Source: Tetradesmus obliquus (lineage: Eukaryota > Chlorophyta > Chlorophyceae > Sphaeropleales > Scenedesmaceae). From it: a DNA stretch of 64,000 nucleotides. A program made the translations under genes and the position numbers. The stretch spans positions 3,446,501 to 3,510,500 of the forward strand of contig CP126201.1 in NCBI GenBank assembly GCA_030272155.1. The letters run 5' to 3'. The stretch's first letter is position 1; the number at the start of each line of letters is the position of its first letter. Shown piece by piece: positions 11,400 through 25,087 of the stretch. The notes under the pieces are model-generated. The model searched no databases. It was not told where the DNA came from and saw nothing but the letters and a program-made list of their open reading frames with translations.

Positions 11400-13892
11400 C
11401 AGATCTTCTATACGTGGGCTGTCATTGAGGCAGTGCAGTGATGGTGCTAGTGGCTGTTTGGGAGGAGTGGTGTTGCTTGTTGCGGCCCAGGGTTGTACTG
11501 TCTTCACATGCCAGTTGTTTGCCATGGTGGCAGCTGCCAGTGCCTGGAACTTCTGTCTGCAGCTTCAAGCCCACCAGCAGCAGCGTCGACAGCGCCACAA
11601 GGCAAGTAACGTGAGCAGCGCTCGACTTCCCCTGCATGCACGTTGAAACCCTTGAAAAAAAAGCCTTTCGGGGGACCACTTCTTGCCATGTGAGTGCGCA
11701 TTATGTTGCATGATACTTATGCTTGTAATGAATGCAATTCGGCAATTTTCCTTATTGAAAACTTCGTCCTGAGGCAGTGACGACTTGCACAGGCATCGCG
11801 TTGCTCAGCGCCGTTATTGCGCTGATACGAAATGAACAGCAAATGCATAACCCATGCTCAAACCCTCTCTTCCATATCGCATGCAAAACCGGCAGGATCT
11901 TGGCGGTACGAGTGGTGTAAAGGCGGGCCCCCGGTGCCGGGAGCTCCCGCCAAATATGCAGTGCGGCCTGGTGAGCTCATGACTACGTACAGCTTGCATG
12001 AATTATAGCTGATGTAATTGCACGACATTTCAGCGGAGCTCGTCGTGTACTGGTCGTGGTGATTGATGCCTCGGAGCTCGCAGGTAGCACCCTCGCACGC
12101 CCATGGTGAATGAGTCTGTTTGCATGTGATGAACGGCATTCAAGTTCGCCAATGATGGCGATGTACAGCATCACTTGCGTTCTCAACATGTCCAGGTAGG
12201 CTGTGGCTTGCATAACACTCATCGCAAACCGCTTGTGTGCTTGATTACTCTGCATGTATCGAACCGCAAAACCAGGCGACCCTGGAGGGATATGATGCTC
12301 TGTTACATATCCTGTAACAAGTTCTGTGGCATGCCATCCAACACCTGCGACCTCTCACATCTCTCAGCAATAAAATCGCGCGCAACTCGCAGCCTGAGGC
12401 CACACTACGCTACCAAAACCTCCATAATGAGCAACCCTGCACCCACACACCTGGCAGTAGCATGCACACCATGCTGTGCACGCTTACCAGGCGCCAGCAA
12501 CAGACAAACTTCTCCAGCCAGCAGCTACAACCAGCCCTGCAATACTACTGGCCTCTGCACCTGACTGCACAGCATTTGCCTGCAGACATCCATCAATGCG
12601 CATCTCACCATGCACAAACACATGCAGCAGGGTTTTGAACCCCGCTGCACCTCAAGTGCTCCACCACGGCCACCACACTCCTGCTCCTGCTAGCACTGCC
12701 TTCACAGCACATGCCCACAAAAGCTTCCACAGCACATGCCCACAACAGCTGACACTCCGCCCTATCAGCACCATCCGCCGACCACGCACGCCTTTTGCAC
12801 ACACAAGGCATGCCACGGCACATCTGTTCCGCAGCAGCACAGGCTGCCTAACAAGCAAGCTTACAGAACAGGCAGTTCTGAAACACATGCACAGCGACCC
12901 ACGACAGCAGGCCATGGCCTCAAGTCTCTGCAAGCAACGCCTGCCAGATACACGAAACAGCCTTCCAAACTGCAGCCAGCACAGAAGCAAACCCTCCCCA
13001 AGAACAAAAGGGTTGCAGCCTAATGATAATGCAGCAGTTCTGACCAGGCACAAGCTGGAACCAGCTGCTGTGGCAGTCAGGCACCCAACTAAAACCTGGT
13101 TCTGTTGGCAAAGGCAACCTAGCAATGCCGCGACACAGCTGACAGCACTGTAGCCACTGAGCAGAGGCGCCTTGTGTGGAAGAGCATGCACATGTGCTGC
13201 ATCCTTCCCTCCTTCACATTCCACTGCACGTCCCAGTGCAAAACAACTCACAACGCATAAACACAGAGCAAACAAGCCTAAGCAAGCCTGTTCCGCCGCC
13301 AAAACATGGCAGCCAAACAAAAGGCTCCAATTCCTGCCCTGCAGCCGCAACCAAATCTGGCGCGGCCGCGCAAATGCAGCCGGGGTTTCATATCAGTTGT
13401 TGCAAGGCTCGCAGTTGCAACAAAGCATTGTGCGCTCTGCACATCGCTGCCCCGCCTCCCATCCCACCCCTGCCCTGCCTCGGCTACTTTCGCAGCCAAG
13501 CAGCCACACAGATACCCAAGCAGCACACACACACACACCTACACTTCGCCACGCCAAACACACACTACTCACTACCACGCTGCCAGCTGCTGCACCGCTG
13601 CTCCTCCTGCCCCACACCAACAAGCGGCGCACACCACCCCACATTAGCAGACACAGCAGCCACCTGCTGCCTCACCAAACCTGCTGCCTCACAAACCTGC
13701 TGCCTACCAGCACGCTGTGGCGTGCAGCTTAGCAAGCAAGCCTCACGCAAGCCTCAACACTCATCACGTGCAGCAGCGCACAGCAGCTTGCACGACATCC
13801 CGTGGAGCAGCGCAGAGCAGCTTACACAAGACATCATGTGCAGCAGCTCACGGCAGCTTACTCATCATCACGTGCAGCAGCTTAAAAGCAGC
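11400..13892. other. Convergent 3' flanks of eL27 and SAD copy 1
   Basis: No gene was recognised. The first part is T+G-rich on the plus strand. From roughly 12.3 kb the plus strand becomes strongly C+A-rich, as expected for the long 3' flank of the minus-strand desaturase. Long plus-strand open frames here (12476-13153, 13176-14069) owe their length to this skew and match no family. A short (CA)n tract lies near 13529-13540. Imperfect units of about 40 bp run from 13750 to 13900. Confidence 0.45.
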
Positions 13893-13900
13893 TTACACGA
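13750..13900. repeat. Degenerate short repeats at the SAD copy 1 stop codon
   Basis: Units resembling GCAGCAG-CTTACAC-(A)GACATCACGTG recur about four times. The desaturase stop codon and a TGTAA motif (13822-13826, minus) fall inside them, so the repeats multiply the stop/poly(A) neighbourhood. Confidence 0.5.
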
Positions 13901-16900
13901 GCTCCACTGGCCTGTCAAACACCCAGGCGAAGGGGCTGGTCTGGCCCTTGTTCTTCTGCTTGCGCGCGTTGGAGCGCTCCGCCAGCTTGCGGATGCGGTC
14001 GGGCAGTTTCACCAGGTAGTCGGCTGCCTCGCAGGCCTGCAGGAAAATAGAACCAATGTATGCAAATGATATCAGTACTTGTAGTAGTAGTGAAGGTCGC
14101 ACCCTGGTGAACAACGAACAGCAGAGCACGCATGGCGGCACAGCAGATCCGATCCTGCAGCTGGCTAGGCTAGGTCTTGTCAGCAGTCTTGCTAGCCAGC
14201 AAAAGTGGCGAGGTGCCATACTGATGGTAGAAGCGGCTGCACAGCAGAGGCATCCAAAATCTCGAAAATAACGTCGTCATCGCAGTCAAGCACAGCATGC
14301 GTGTTCTAGCGTGCGCAGAGTGAGCTGTTTCCCTCACCTCGCCGGTGAGGTCGCTGCGCTCCGCCACCCTCCAGCGCTTGTTTAGGTGCTCCATGATGTC
14401 CGCGTAGTCCATCGCAGTGTAAGTGCCCGTCTTCTCCGCAACAGACGAGAAGTCCTGAGAAGCGAAATCGAAGCAGAACAACCAGAGATTGTCAGCAGAG
14501 GCGCAGCGGCGAAAGCTGCTTTCCCATCGCCCGCCACAGAAGTTCTGAAAGGGGATTGTGAACACCGGGGTGACACAGATGCAGGGAGAGACGCAATCAG
14601 GCACAGGTGCAGTACAGAGGGCTGCATTCAATACGTCACAAGTTGCGAACTGTAATACAGTGAGGGTGTTGCTGGGGCGTTCTGCTGCAAACGAGGTTGC
14701 GCAATCAAGCTCTTGCTGAACGCCTGCACGCCTGATAGCACTGGACTGCTCCGCAATTGCTGTTGTACTCACCGCGAACAGGTTGCGGCCGGTCTTGCCG
14801 TGGTGCTCGCCATCATCCATGAGGTGCGCGGGCATCACAATCTGCTTGCGCATCATGTCGGCAAAGGCCAGCGTGGCGCCGTTAGGGTCCTTCTCATACA
14901 CGGCGTCCATGATCTGCGGCAGACATACCAACACGCGCAATACGTGAAGCTATGCAAACATGCTGTAGACATGTTGAAGCCACCACTGAGCCGCTACATT
15001 GCGTGTTGGAAGTCGGTCAAAGCAGCACATACCAAGGAGGCGAGACATGCTACTGTTCAGCAGGCAGCTGCATGACAACGTCCGCACCAATCGGCCTATC
15101 AGCTTTGCTTGCACAAGCACTTCTGCAACACCACCAGCACCAGCTGCTTCCTGCAGCAACTGCTTGTGCACCAACACATACGGCAAACTGTGCTTGGTTA
15201 CAAGTGCTGTGTGCCACTCACGCGCTGGTATGCCTGCTCGTGGCGTCCCTCGTCGCTGGCGATGGAGCCGCAGATCTTGGCCAGCACCTCGTCGCCGTAC
15301 TCCAGCGCGTGGCGCGCCGTGTTGCCGTGAGAGATCTGGGTGCAGACAACACACAAGGACAAGGAGGAACCGGAAGCAAGGCAGAGTCAGCAGTTGCAGG
15401 AGTATGGCACATGCCGAGGCAGCTGCAGCAGCATTACATGCTTTGCGCAAAACAAGTTGTGAGGTGCAGCCAAGACATCCTCAAGCTGTGCCACTGCCGC
15501 TGCAATGCCGTGAGAGTGCACATAGCTGTACGCAGCGCTGCAGCTGCGTGGGCCTACAGCCAGCCCTAGATCTGCTACTACGTACAACCATCCACAATCC
15601 CTGCTGCTGCTGCCACTTGCCCACGTTGCTGCAAGCATGAAGGTGCAGTTCCTGCTGCAGCAGCCGCCAGCAGCCGCCAGACACCAACCCAGCAGTTTCC
15701 TGAGTCACCATCAGGCGCACCTTTGTGGCGCGCTCCTGGAAGCTGGTGTACACGAAGCCCAGGTAGGGGTTGTTCTCGGTCTTGGGGTCCATGCCGCTGC
15801 CGATGAGGTTCTGGATGGTCACCTCAATCGCGTGCATGTTCACCCTGGGTTGCCATACATGAACACGATGTCGCGATGCATACGGCAGACACAGGGAGCA
15901 GGAGGACGAGGTGAGGCAGCGGCGCAGTCGACACGTACGCTGCAACCCTGGCTGCTGTGTGCTCACACCTCACTCGCAATCGCTTGCAGGAGAGCTGCGT
16001 GTGCTTATCTGTTACCGCATGATGAGCATAGCTGTAGCAGCTGTGGCGCATGATGCACTGGAGGGAGCTGCGTGAGGCGACCCTTCACTGCCGCAAACGC
16101 TACAACGGCTACAACTATGCTCATCATGCTGTTTCCGACCACTACTCGGGCCCGCACACTACATGGAAGCGGTCAGCACAGCCAACGTTATACTCACTGG
16201 TTTTGACCAGCAACAAACATATCTTACTGCAACAGCTGGCTAACTGCTGATAGCCACCTCGTACAGATGTCTGCTGCAGCTTCCTTTGCAGCTGCCTGAT
16301 GCTGCCAGCCCTGCTGCGTGAAGCCACAGTTTTTCCATCATTTTGCCAACCACACCAGACTACCACGCACCTGCCGGTGAGGTACATGTACTTGTTCATC
16401 AGGTCGCCGTGCCTGTTCTCCTCTGCTGTCCACTCGCGCGTCCACCTGCCCCAAGGGGTGGGAGCAGCGCCGGTCTCGTCGCGCACGCCGTCCAGGGTGT
16501 TGAGCATGGCCATGTAGGTGGGCAGCGCCTCCTCGGTGATCATGTCACCTGGCGATTACAGTGGACAAATTTGTCGTAACGACGTTGATCATACAGACAT
16601 CTAACACCATCATGACGGCACATGCCAATGTTCAGCAGCACAACCAGCACAACCAAAACACCACTGTGTGACAGTGCGAGTAGAGCAGGTCGACAGCAGT
16701 ACCGCCAAAGCACCAACATAGTGTGCTGGCAGCGCTACGTAGCCTCAGCTGCTGCACCCTACTCTGCTGCTATTGCCCTGCTGTGAAACCCTCGAGGCAG
16801 CTTGATGGCAAGTGCTGCAATGTCAGGAGTGCAGAAGTACACAGCACCTGCCGTGCAGTAGGTGCCACATGTGATCTATGAGCAAGCAATGCAGCAGCTA

Positions 16901-17879
16901 GCCCAGCCGCAACACTCACCAACAAACACCACCAGGTAGTCATCTGGCAGCTGCTGGGTCCTTGTGCGCAGCTCCCGCACCTGCAAAAACACAAGCAGTG
17001 CATGCAGGCGTTGAGCTGCAGTGAAGCTGCTCAAATCCAGAGCAACGGCTGCGGCGGCAACATGTGTGTCCAGGCATCCCTGTGCTGCCCAGTAAGCTTC
17101 TGCCAGCTTGCCGGAAACATTGCTGCCCCACGCACTGCACCTGCCACCTGCCACCTGTATGTTTGATAAGGCACTGATTGGCTGTGTCCTGGCTGTGTCC
17201 TGCAAGGTATAGGCTGCTGCAGCTGCCTTTGCTGCTGCTGCTGTGGCGCACCTTGTCCAGGAAGTCTGGGTCGCTGCTCTCTGGCAGGAAGTCTGATGGC
17301 TGCCATGACTTAGTGGGGTCACGCAGCAGCGGCAGCACCTGCAACAATATAATCAAACATTTGAGGCCGCAGCTACAGCATACTGTTTGACCACAGCAGG
17401 GGAAAGAAATATTGATGACGCATGGTGCCTGCCACACCAGCAGCGCAGCACAGGCTGACAGCAAGGCCATGCAATAGCCCAGCAGCACAGCAGTTTGCCG
17501 CCCTACCTGGCTCTCCATGTATGGCCCCAGCGTCTGCACCAACTCCAGCCGCTCCTGCGAGATGCTGTGCAGCACCTGGCCGTTCATGACGATGGGGCCC
17601 TGTGCCTTGACGGTGGGTGGGCGCTCGGCTGCAGCGACTGCATGGCACCTCACGACCCTCTGTCGCGAAACCACTTGAGCCTTAACGCCTACGCGCAACA
17701 GACCGCAGCGAATGAGGCCGGCTGAAGAAGCTAGAACTGTGCTGGCGTTTCAAGGACGTGTGCGCTACTGTCAAAGTCGCCCGCGGCGCGCGGCCAATTC
17801 TTCATGTAGTCTCCTCTGGAAACATTCAGGCTAACTTACCCTGCTTGGCCACCGCCTGTGCGCTCTTCTGAGAGATCAT
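13893..17879 (-). CDS. FAB2: Stearoyl-ACP (acyl-ACP Delta9) desaturase, copy 1
   Basis: Ten exons join in frame to about 406 residues: 17879-17840, 17721-17507, 17338-17252, 16980-16920, 16548-16371, 15844-15721, 15335-15222, 14913-14773, 14454-14338 and 14036-13893. The enzyme is the soluble plastid di-iron desaturase that introduces the first double bond into stearoyl-ACP using ferredoxin. Both iron-ligand motifs are present: EENRHG (exon 5) and DEGRHE (exon 7). The C-terminus [12 protein letters not shown] matches the family end. The start [13 protein letters not shown] opens a short Ser/Ala/Arg-rich plastid transit peptide ending near [11 protein letters not shown]. No motif is missing and no frame is broken. 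It is the downstream member of a tandem pair with 20473-24079. The stop lies inside a TGTAA motif and another follows at 13822-13826. Confidence 0.95.
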
Positions 17880-20472
17880 GCTGCTCTCCTGTGTGGGCTG
17901 CCTCGGCGAGGTAGAGAAATGGAAGGAATTGATTGTTCAGCAAGCGAAACACAGCTGTCTTTGACGGCGAGGACGGCTGTGGGCGCTTAGGGTGAGAGGC
18001 AGAGACGACAGGTGCTGCAGCAAGGGAGTGTGACGCCGGTGAACGTGCTGTGCGGACCACGCCTGCTTGCAAGAAGAAGCGATTTAGTGTATGCAACCAG
18101 TGCGTGAGCTATTCGTCAGCCCTGCCAACCATACGGTACTTTGTCTGGTGGTTGTCAAGACTGTCACATGGCGTTACGTGCATGGATTCCTGCGATCACC
18201 CTGTGATAAAGCTACAGTATGCATTAATCAGAGTTTTGAGGGCCCGTGCTGCTACACTGCTGTCGCGGGGTAGATTACTCTGGACTGACAGAGAGAGGGG
18301 GGTGCTGTCAGCATTCCTATCATCCATGTGTTGATGCTTGTCCTGCATGCCGCATGCTTCACCCGGCGGCCAACTCAATCTGCAAAACCAGTTTGATGTT
18401 GAGCCATTACCAACCGGCTGTATATACACTGCGGCACTTCAGAATGTGCGGTAATGGAATGCATGAATTGATGTGAGGGGTGCACCACTCACTGCAGATT
18501 GATGAGATGAACCCACATATTGTCGTCAGAGATCCCCCTGAATACGATGAGCATCCGCGAAAGCCGCCGCCCTGGATGCAGCAACACCAAGCATTGTCAC
18601 AGTCCGACTGACGGTCATCACCGTCACTCAGTTGTAACTTTGATCACTGTGACAATTGATTGGGTGACAGAATGCCAGGGCCTGGCGTGCACACTTCCAA
18701 ATCCTGTATGAGCGCAGCTTTGGTTGCTGCTGCAGTTGTTTCTGCACGTGCTTTCATCAACACAGCTGCAGGCAGAATGGCTTGCACAGTGCGTGCAGCT
18801 GCACATGCAAGCATGCCGCAGTGGCAGTCACTCCCATAGCATGCAGCATGAGATGGTGAATTCAAAACTAAGTCAGCAGCCAGACACTGGCCTCTCTGCC
18901 ATGACACGCAGCACAAAAGGGGCAGAGCGGGACCAGCAGCATTGCTGCTGTGCCACAGCCGGGCTGAACTGAAGACGTGACAATGCGCATGATGATCATC
19001 ATCCATGATGGGGTGGAAAGTGCAGCTCAGCAGCCCCTTGCGCTGTCCTGGTGCTACTATTGAGCCACATGTGCTGACTGCACATTGTGCAGCCTGCAGC
19101 ACGCAGTGCAATGAAACCCAGACAAGCGCACTATCAGGGTCAGCGCTGGCTGATGAATGCAGTTAACCTAGCCGCTCACAGTCGGCACGTGCATCGCTGC
19201 GAGTGCGGCAGTGGTACGTATACGCTGGAAAAATTTGTTATGGCTGGCGCTGCCAGTGCGTGCATGGTGGCACAAAACAGAGGCAAGCATGTGCTGCTTA
19301 CAAAAGCCCGAACAGGTCCAGGTGCACAGCTGTGACACGCACTCCACCTGGCACCAACCAAGCAGATTGTATGACACACTCCCAGGTCCTTGCATACATT
19401 GAGGTGTATATGTGCGCACATCCCCAACACATTCGCCAGTGTCAGTAGCCAGCACTGCACTGCTGCGCGTCAACAATCAATCGAGCACAAAGAGGAAGAT
19501 GCATCATGCCTGCTCAGCTGAGGGGGAAGCTGCAGCAGTGACCTGCTGCTCATGTGGCATGAAGGCAGCACCTGCTGCTTGTATGCTGGACTGCATGCAT
19601 GCTGCGGCAAACCCCTTGCTCCGCTGCACTGCACATCCACGACAAAACTGGCTCGCAAACCACGGGAACAACAACAAACAAGGTATCTTCCACATGTAAG
19701 CTATGTGCAGAAGGGCAGGCGATGCATTCTCCTGATTTGAGCCATCTCACTCGCACAAAACAGCTAATAACTACTGTACAATGTTGTGTCTAAACTCGAG
19801 CCCCTGGCCTGCCAGCAAACCCCCCAGCATAACTGCAGGCAACCAACCCCCTCACCCAGTGTGACCTTCAATGCTCAAGTGTGTTTTGCACACACGCACA
19901 CATGCACACTCGCACTAATTGCAACGCCAGGTGGCTGTGGCAACAAGCTGTGGCACAGTCTCGCTTGCCCTGTTGCACATACGCCGTCAGCAGCGCAGGC
20001 TGCAAGCATCTGTCAACGCAGGGCTGGACTGTAACTTGACGGCCGACAAACCAGAAGCTGCCAACAGTGACAACAAGACTGCTATGAAAGCTGCCGAGAC
20101 GAGCTTTCACACTGGCACATGTACGCAAGTACATCCTGCATGTATGCAATCCTGACAGCCAGCTTCCGGCAGTGTCTATAGCTGAAGCAGATGCTGGTGA
20201 TAGCTCCTCCATGTGGGAGCAACATCGGCCTTCAGCTGCATTACAAAAGATGCTGAGAGGCGCTGGAGCCTCCTGTCTCTTTAAAGAGTCGCATGCTTGC
20301 GCCAGCGCTGCAGCATCTGAGGCGAACGCCAGCAGCAGCTGCGCACTGCACACCAAACATAACACCTGCTGACTCAGCAGATTTCACATGCACTTGCAAG
20401 GCACGTCGCTGTATGATACTCCCAGCCCGCCAGTGTTTGACCATTGACCAGCAGGCTATGCCATATGCTGAC
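17880..20472. other. Spacer between the two desaturase genes
   Basis: This stretch holds the promoter side of desaturase copy 1 and the 3' flank of copy 2. From about 19.3 kb to 20.45 kb the plus strand is C+A-rich, consistent with the long 3' flank of copy 2; TGTAA (minus) lies at 20241-20245. The rest shows no coding pattern that I recognise. No transposon ends were seen that would explain the duplication. Confidence 0.4.
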
Positions 20473-22269
20473 TCACAGCAGCTCCACTGGCCTGTCAAAC
20501 ACCCAAGCAAAGGGAGCCGCATCGCCCTTGCTCTTCTGCTTGCGCGCGTTGTGGCGCTCTGCCAGCCGCCGCATGCGGTCAGGCAGCTTCTCCAGGTACG
20601 CTGCAGCCTCACACGCCTGCACACAGTTGAATGAGAGGTTCAGCCATGTGGAACAGCGAAGCAGCGAGTTGGTGTGTGAAAAAATTGTTTCTTAACACGA
20701 GCCTGCATGTGGTTATCCTCTGTGTTGGGGCAAAGGCTGTCACATGGTGTGCACGCAGCTAATGCTCAAGCAGCACCCAACCAACAAGTCTGCAGCACTG
20801 TTCACGCAGCTCTAGCCAGCAGCACTTGCACAAGCCGTGTGACGCGGTTATGCACAACTGTCTGCATGCTGTACCAACGTGTTTGTACATGTTGCCACAG
20901 CACGGCTGTGTATGTTCATCAAGGCTTGCACTGCAGCCTCACCTCGCCAGTGAGGTCCCTGCGCTCTGCGATGCGCCACCTGCGGTTGAGGTACTCAACG
21001 ATGTCTGCATAGTCAAACGCAGTGTAGGTGCCTGTCTTCTCCGCAACAGCAGAGAAGTCCTGTGACAGCAACAGACAGGGCAGCAAACCAGGAGGCAGAC
21101 CGTGTCAGGCGCAGACAGAAAGGCAACGAGCAAGCAAGCCAAAAATCTACTGGATGTGCTGTGTTGGTTGCTCAGCAACGGCTGTTTGTAGCCAGGGTAG
21201 GGTGGCAGCAGCCATGTGCAACAGCAGCAGCTGATGTGCATGCTCGATCCTGCAAGCAGCTGCTGGGCACAGGCTGCTGCCATGCCTGGGCTATGCTGGC
21301 TGCCAGTTCAGGCAGCAATTTAAAAAGCTGTGACTATCCTGCATGCTTGAGTGCTGAATTGTCAAGCGCTGATACGTTATGCCAAGCTGTGCGCAGCTGC
21401 TCACCGCAAACAGGTTGCGGCCTGTCTTGCTGTGGTGCTCTCCATCATCCATCATGTGGGCCGGCATCAGGATCTGCTTCTTCATCATGTCATAGAACGC
21501 CAGGCAGGCACCGTTGGGGTCCTTCTCAAACAGCACGTCAATGATCTGCATGCACAGCAGCAGCCACAACACAACAGGCATGGTCATACAGTGCAGTTAG
21601 CAGACATAGCTGCTGTGTGTGGGGCTGCCCCTGCTGTCTATAAACTATTTGTGCTGCATCCATTTGATGGCAGGCAGCTGGTACATCAGGTAACAGAGCA
21701 TCCAGTTGGCTCCAATACTTCAATTAGTAGCCTGGTCCGCACACCAGCCAAGCAAAAAGGCGCAATCTCCGTGCATGTGATGTGCTGTGTGCCACTCACG
21801 CGCTGGTAGGCCTGCTCGTGGCGTCCCTCGTCGCTGGCGATGGAGCCGCAGATCTTGGCCAGCACCTCGTCGCCGTACTCCAGCGCGTGGCGCGCCGTGT
21901 TGCCGTGAGAGATCTGGAGGCAGCAGCAGCCGCGGTGGCAGAGTTGCAAGACAGATCATGTCACAGCTGATGTACAGTTGGCGAACAAGAAGCTTTCGAA
22001 TGGTTGAAACTGCTGTACGGTGCCACAAATGTAGACAAATGTCGATTGAGTGCGCAACATGCCAATGTACTGCCGGAAGTCATGTCACATTGTCAGCTCT
22101 GCTGCTGCAGCAGCAGCAGCCACCCCTCAGGGCACCTTTGTGGCGCGCTCCTGGAAGCTGGTGTACACAAAGCCCAGGTAGGGGTTGTTCTCGGTCTTGG
22201 GGTCCATGCCGCTGCTTATCAAGTTTTGAATCGTAACCTCGACTGCATGCATGTTGGCCCTGGACAGAC

Positions 22270-22310
<41 letters not shown>

Positions 22311-24079
22311 TGAGCACGGTCATGTCAGCAGGGTTGGCATGGTCCAAGCATGGCTGCCGTCGTTTAGTTGGAGGCGTTAACTGACAGACCTGAGGATCAT
22401 GCTGTGACTGCAGCACCTGTGCACATGCTGGTGTTGCTGTTGTCGATCACAGTATGGCAACACTGACATCGTTGAAGGACGGTACAACATGTTAAGCACA
22501 GCCATCGCTATCAAGACAATACGAATGTCTTGTGTAGTAGTACTACCCTGCTCAAGCTGTTCAGTACGCGAGCTACAGCAGCTGCCGCCACAACGCCATG
22601 ACAATGGAAGCGTCAGTCCAAACAACGACGCACCTGCCGGTGAGGTACATGTACTTGTTCATCAGGTCGCCGTGCCTGTTCTCCTCTGCCACCCACATGC
22701 GCGTCCACTGGCCCCAGGGAGTGGGGCTGGCCCCAGTTTCATCGCGCACGCCGTCCAGGGTGTTGAGCATGGCCATGTAGGTGGGCAGCGCCTCCTCGGT
22801 GATCATGTCGCCTGGCGTGAGGGCACGATGCAGCAGCAGCAGCAGCAGCAGTGGCAGCAGTGGCAGCAGGAAGTTCAGCCGGCGCTCTTCACGGCGGCTG
22901 GTGCTACTGCCATCAACTGCTCTTGAAATGTAGCAAGCGAACAAATGGCAGCAGTGCTGCAGTGCGGAAGAGGCTGCAGGTGTCAGGCTGTGACATACAC
23001 ACGCGAAGACCAGCTGTACACAGCCACATGTGCAGCAATGCAGCTCATCATCTGCGTCATCATCACACTACCAAGCAAGCCAAAGCAATGACAGCAAAGC
23101 ACCTGTCATGTGGCAATGCACCGCTCACCAATAAAGACCACGAGGTAGTCGTCTGGCAGGTTGCTGGTGCGCTTGCGCAGCGCGCGCACCTGCAGGTTTG
23201 TTGCAGCATGCAGCAGCACAAAAGTAATGAGCAACATCACTGAGGCTGTGACAGGCTGCTTGGTGATGCTAAAGTCACTGGCGCAACAGCTTCACATGCA
23301 TACCTTGCAGCTGGCAAAACATGCACAGCTAGTATGGCAAGCGGTAGCAGCAGTGTGCATTAACTTGGTGTGGCAGCTGGCAGCAAATTCCAGCAGGTTT
23401 CAGGTTCAGCAGTGTTCACAAGAGGAGCAGCAGCAGCAGCGCACCTGGTCCTCAAAGTCTGGGTCGCTGCTGACTGGCAGGAAGTCAGAGGGCTGCCACA
23501 CCTTGGCGCCTGTGCGCAGCAGCGGCAGCACCTGCAGTTATATGATGCACGCAGTTGGCAGCAGTGTTAGTAGTATGTTTTGCGGTTTGAATTGCGTGAC
23601 TAGTAACAGCTGTTCCTGCGGGGCAGCGTGTTGCGCAAATCAACAGCAAACTGGCCCTACCTGTGTCTCCAGATACGGCCCAAGCGTTTTGACGAGGTCC
23701 AAGCGCTCCTGCGTGATGCTGTGCAGCACCTGGCTGTTCATGATGATGGGGCTGTGGCTGGGTGCCTTGGTTGCAGGACGCTCGGGTGCAGCGATTGCGT
23801 TGCATCGCACGACCCTGCTACGAGTAAAGCATGGTGCGCTGGCGCCTGCAATAAGGAGTCCGTTGTGAGTGGTGCATGCAGATGTCACCACTGCTGGCGG
23901 GACATACACGTCGACTGTAGGCGTTTTCCGTTGTGTTCCATGTAGCAGGGATGAATGCCTTCCGTGACGCAGCAAAAAGCACTTGATATAGCTTTTGAAT
24001 GATTGAGGGGACCTTTGTACCCACCATGCGCCTTGCTTGCTGCCACTGCCTGGCGGGTGTTTGGTGCAAATGCCTGCAT
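20473..24079 (-). CDS. FAB2: Stearoyl-ACP (acyl-ACP Delta9) desaturase, copy 2
   Basis: This is the second member of the tandem pair, with the same order of exons as copy 1. Recognisable exon products, N to [20 protein letters not shown] (transit peptide, ATG 24079, donor at about 24031); [62 protein letters not shown] through [33 protein letters not shown] through [38 protein letters not shown]; and [12 protein letters not shown]. All iron ligands are intact, so it should be active. Its transit peptide is unrelated to that of copy 1. Some exons are almost identical in DNA to copy 1 while others differ widely, which suggests gene conversion. A CTG microsatellite abuts the acceptor near 22258. 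Confidence 0.94.
22268..22308 (-). repeat. CTG microsatellite at a desaturase 3' splice site
   Basis: About 13 CTG units (sense) are followed by CGTCTGTCCAG and then the exon encoding [11 protein letters not shown]. Copy 1 has no such tract at the equivalent acceptor near 15844, so the expansion is recent. Confidence 0.75.
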
Positions 24080-25087
24080 GCTGCCGATTGACACTTTAAA
24101 CGAGTGGAAAGCGTCAAGTATGGGTGACAGGAAGCCCCTTGCGGCTCCTCTGGCCGTGTGCAAAGTTCTTGCTGCAGAAGGTGATGAACGAGCAGTGCCA
24201 GACGCCAGCAAGGAGTCCTGTTCAGCAACAAGTAAGCATTGAATCGATCGATCATAAGGTTTCAGAGCTGCTTATGCCTTCATAAGCTCGATAAACGACG
24301 AACACGCGGTGGTTACTAGTTGTTATTGTCATGGTGAGCTGAACTTGTTCACATGGTGTATGCCAGGCACCTGTCGGTGGTAATGCCTTCAAACATGTGA
24401 ACAGCAGTACTGTTTTGGCTGGAAAACGAAGAATGTTACATTTCCGGCCCGCGCCTCCGCGCCGGGCGCCCGTGCCAGCGGGCGCTCTCGAGATGCTGAA
24501 AGGCAGGCTGTCAACAGTACCACGTTACCCAGCCTTGGCAACATGGGCACTGCCATTTATAGCACAAGACAATGCAATCTTAATTCGTCACTGCACCAGT
24601 ATACACTTATATGCAGACCACAGACGCGTGGCAGCAGAACATGCACGTCCTGCTCAGCAGTGCTGGCAGGTGCCAGATGATTCAAACGCCAGACTGCCTT
24701 GTTGGGCGCGTGCTGCCGCACCGTCACAGCAAAATCTCCTCTCTAGTCTCCTGAACATCTTACTCAACCTTTGTGATGGACGGCACAGCATTCTACAGCC
24801 AGTGCAAGGCAGGCTGCACAAGCTTGAAGGTGCGCAGCTTTGCTTGAAGGTGCGCAGCTTTGCTTTTTTCATGCTAGACTGTCCATCTCTACAAGTCAAC
24901 GAGTGTGGCACCCTACCAGTGTGTTGTACTAAACCATGCGTCCTGGGGTGCCGTTCAGCAACTAAAAAACCTCCCCATACCTATATGCCTACGCTTATGC
25001 AGGCAACGACTCACCCGTGCACAATGAATCATGTGCCCATATCTTGTAGTAAAAGCTGTCACAAGCTGCCACACCTGGCAGCTTCTC
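24080..25087. other. Promoter side of SAD copy 2 and 3' flank of the SF2 helicase
   Basis: No gene was recognised. TGTAA (minus) lies at 24436-24440. A perfect tandem duplication of GCTTGAAGGTGCGCAGCTTT occurs at about 24823-24863. Confidence 0.4.

Noticed and set aside
12476-14069. Plus-strand open frames of 225 and 297 codons downstream of SAD copy 1
   Set aside because: Their composition follows the C+A-rich skew, they match no family, and the second overlaps the desaturase last exon on the other strand.
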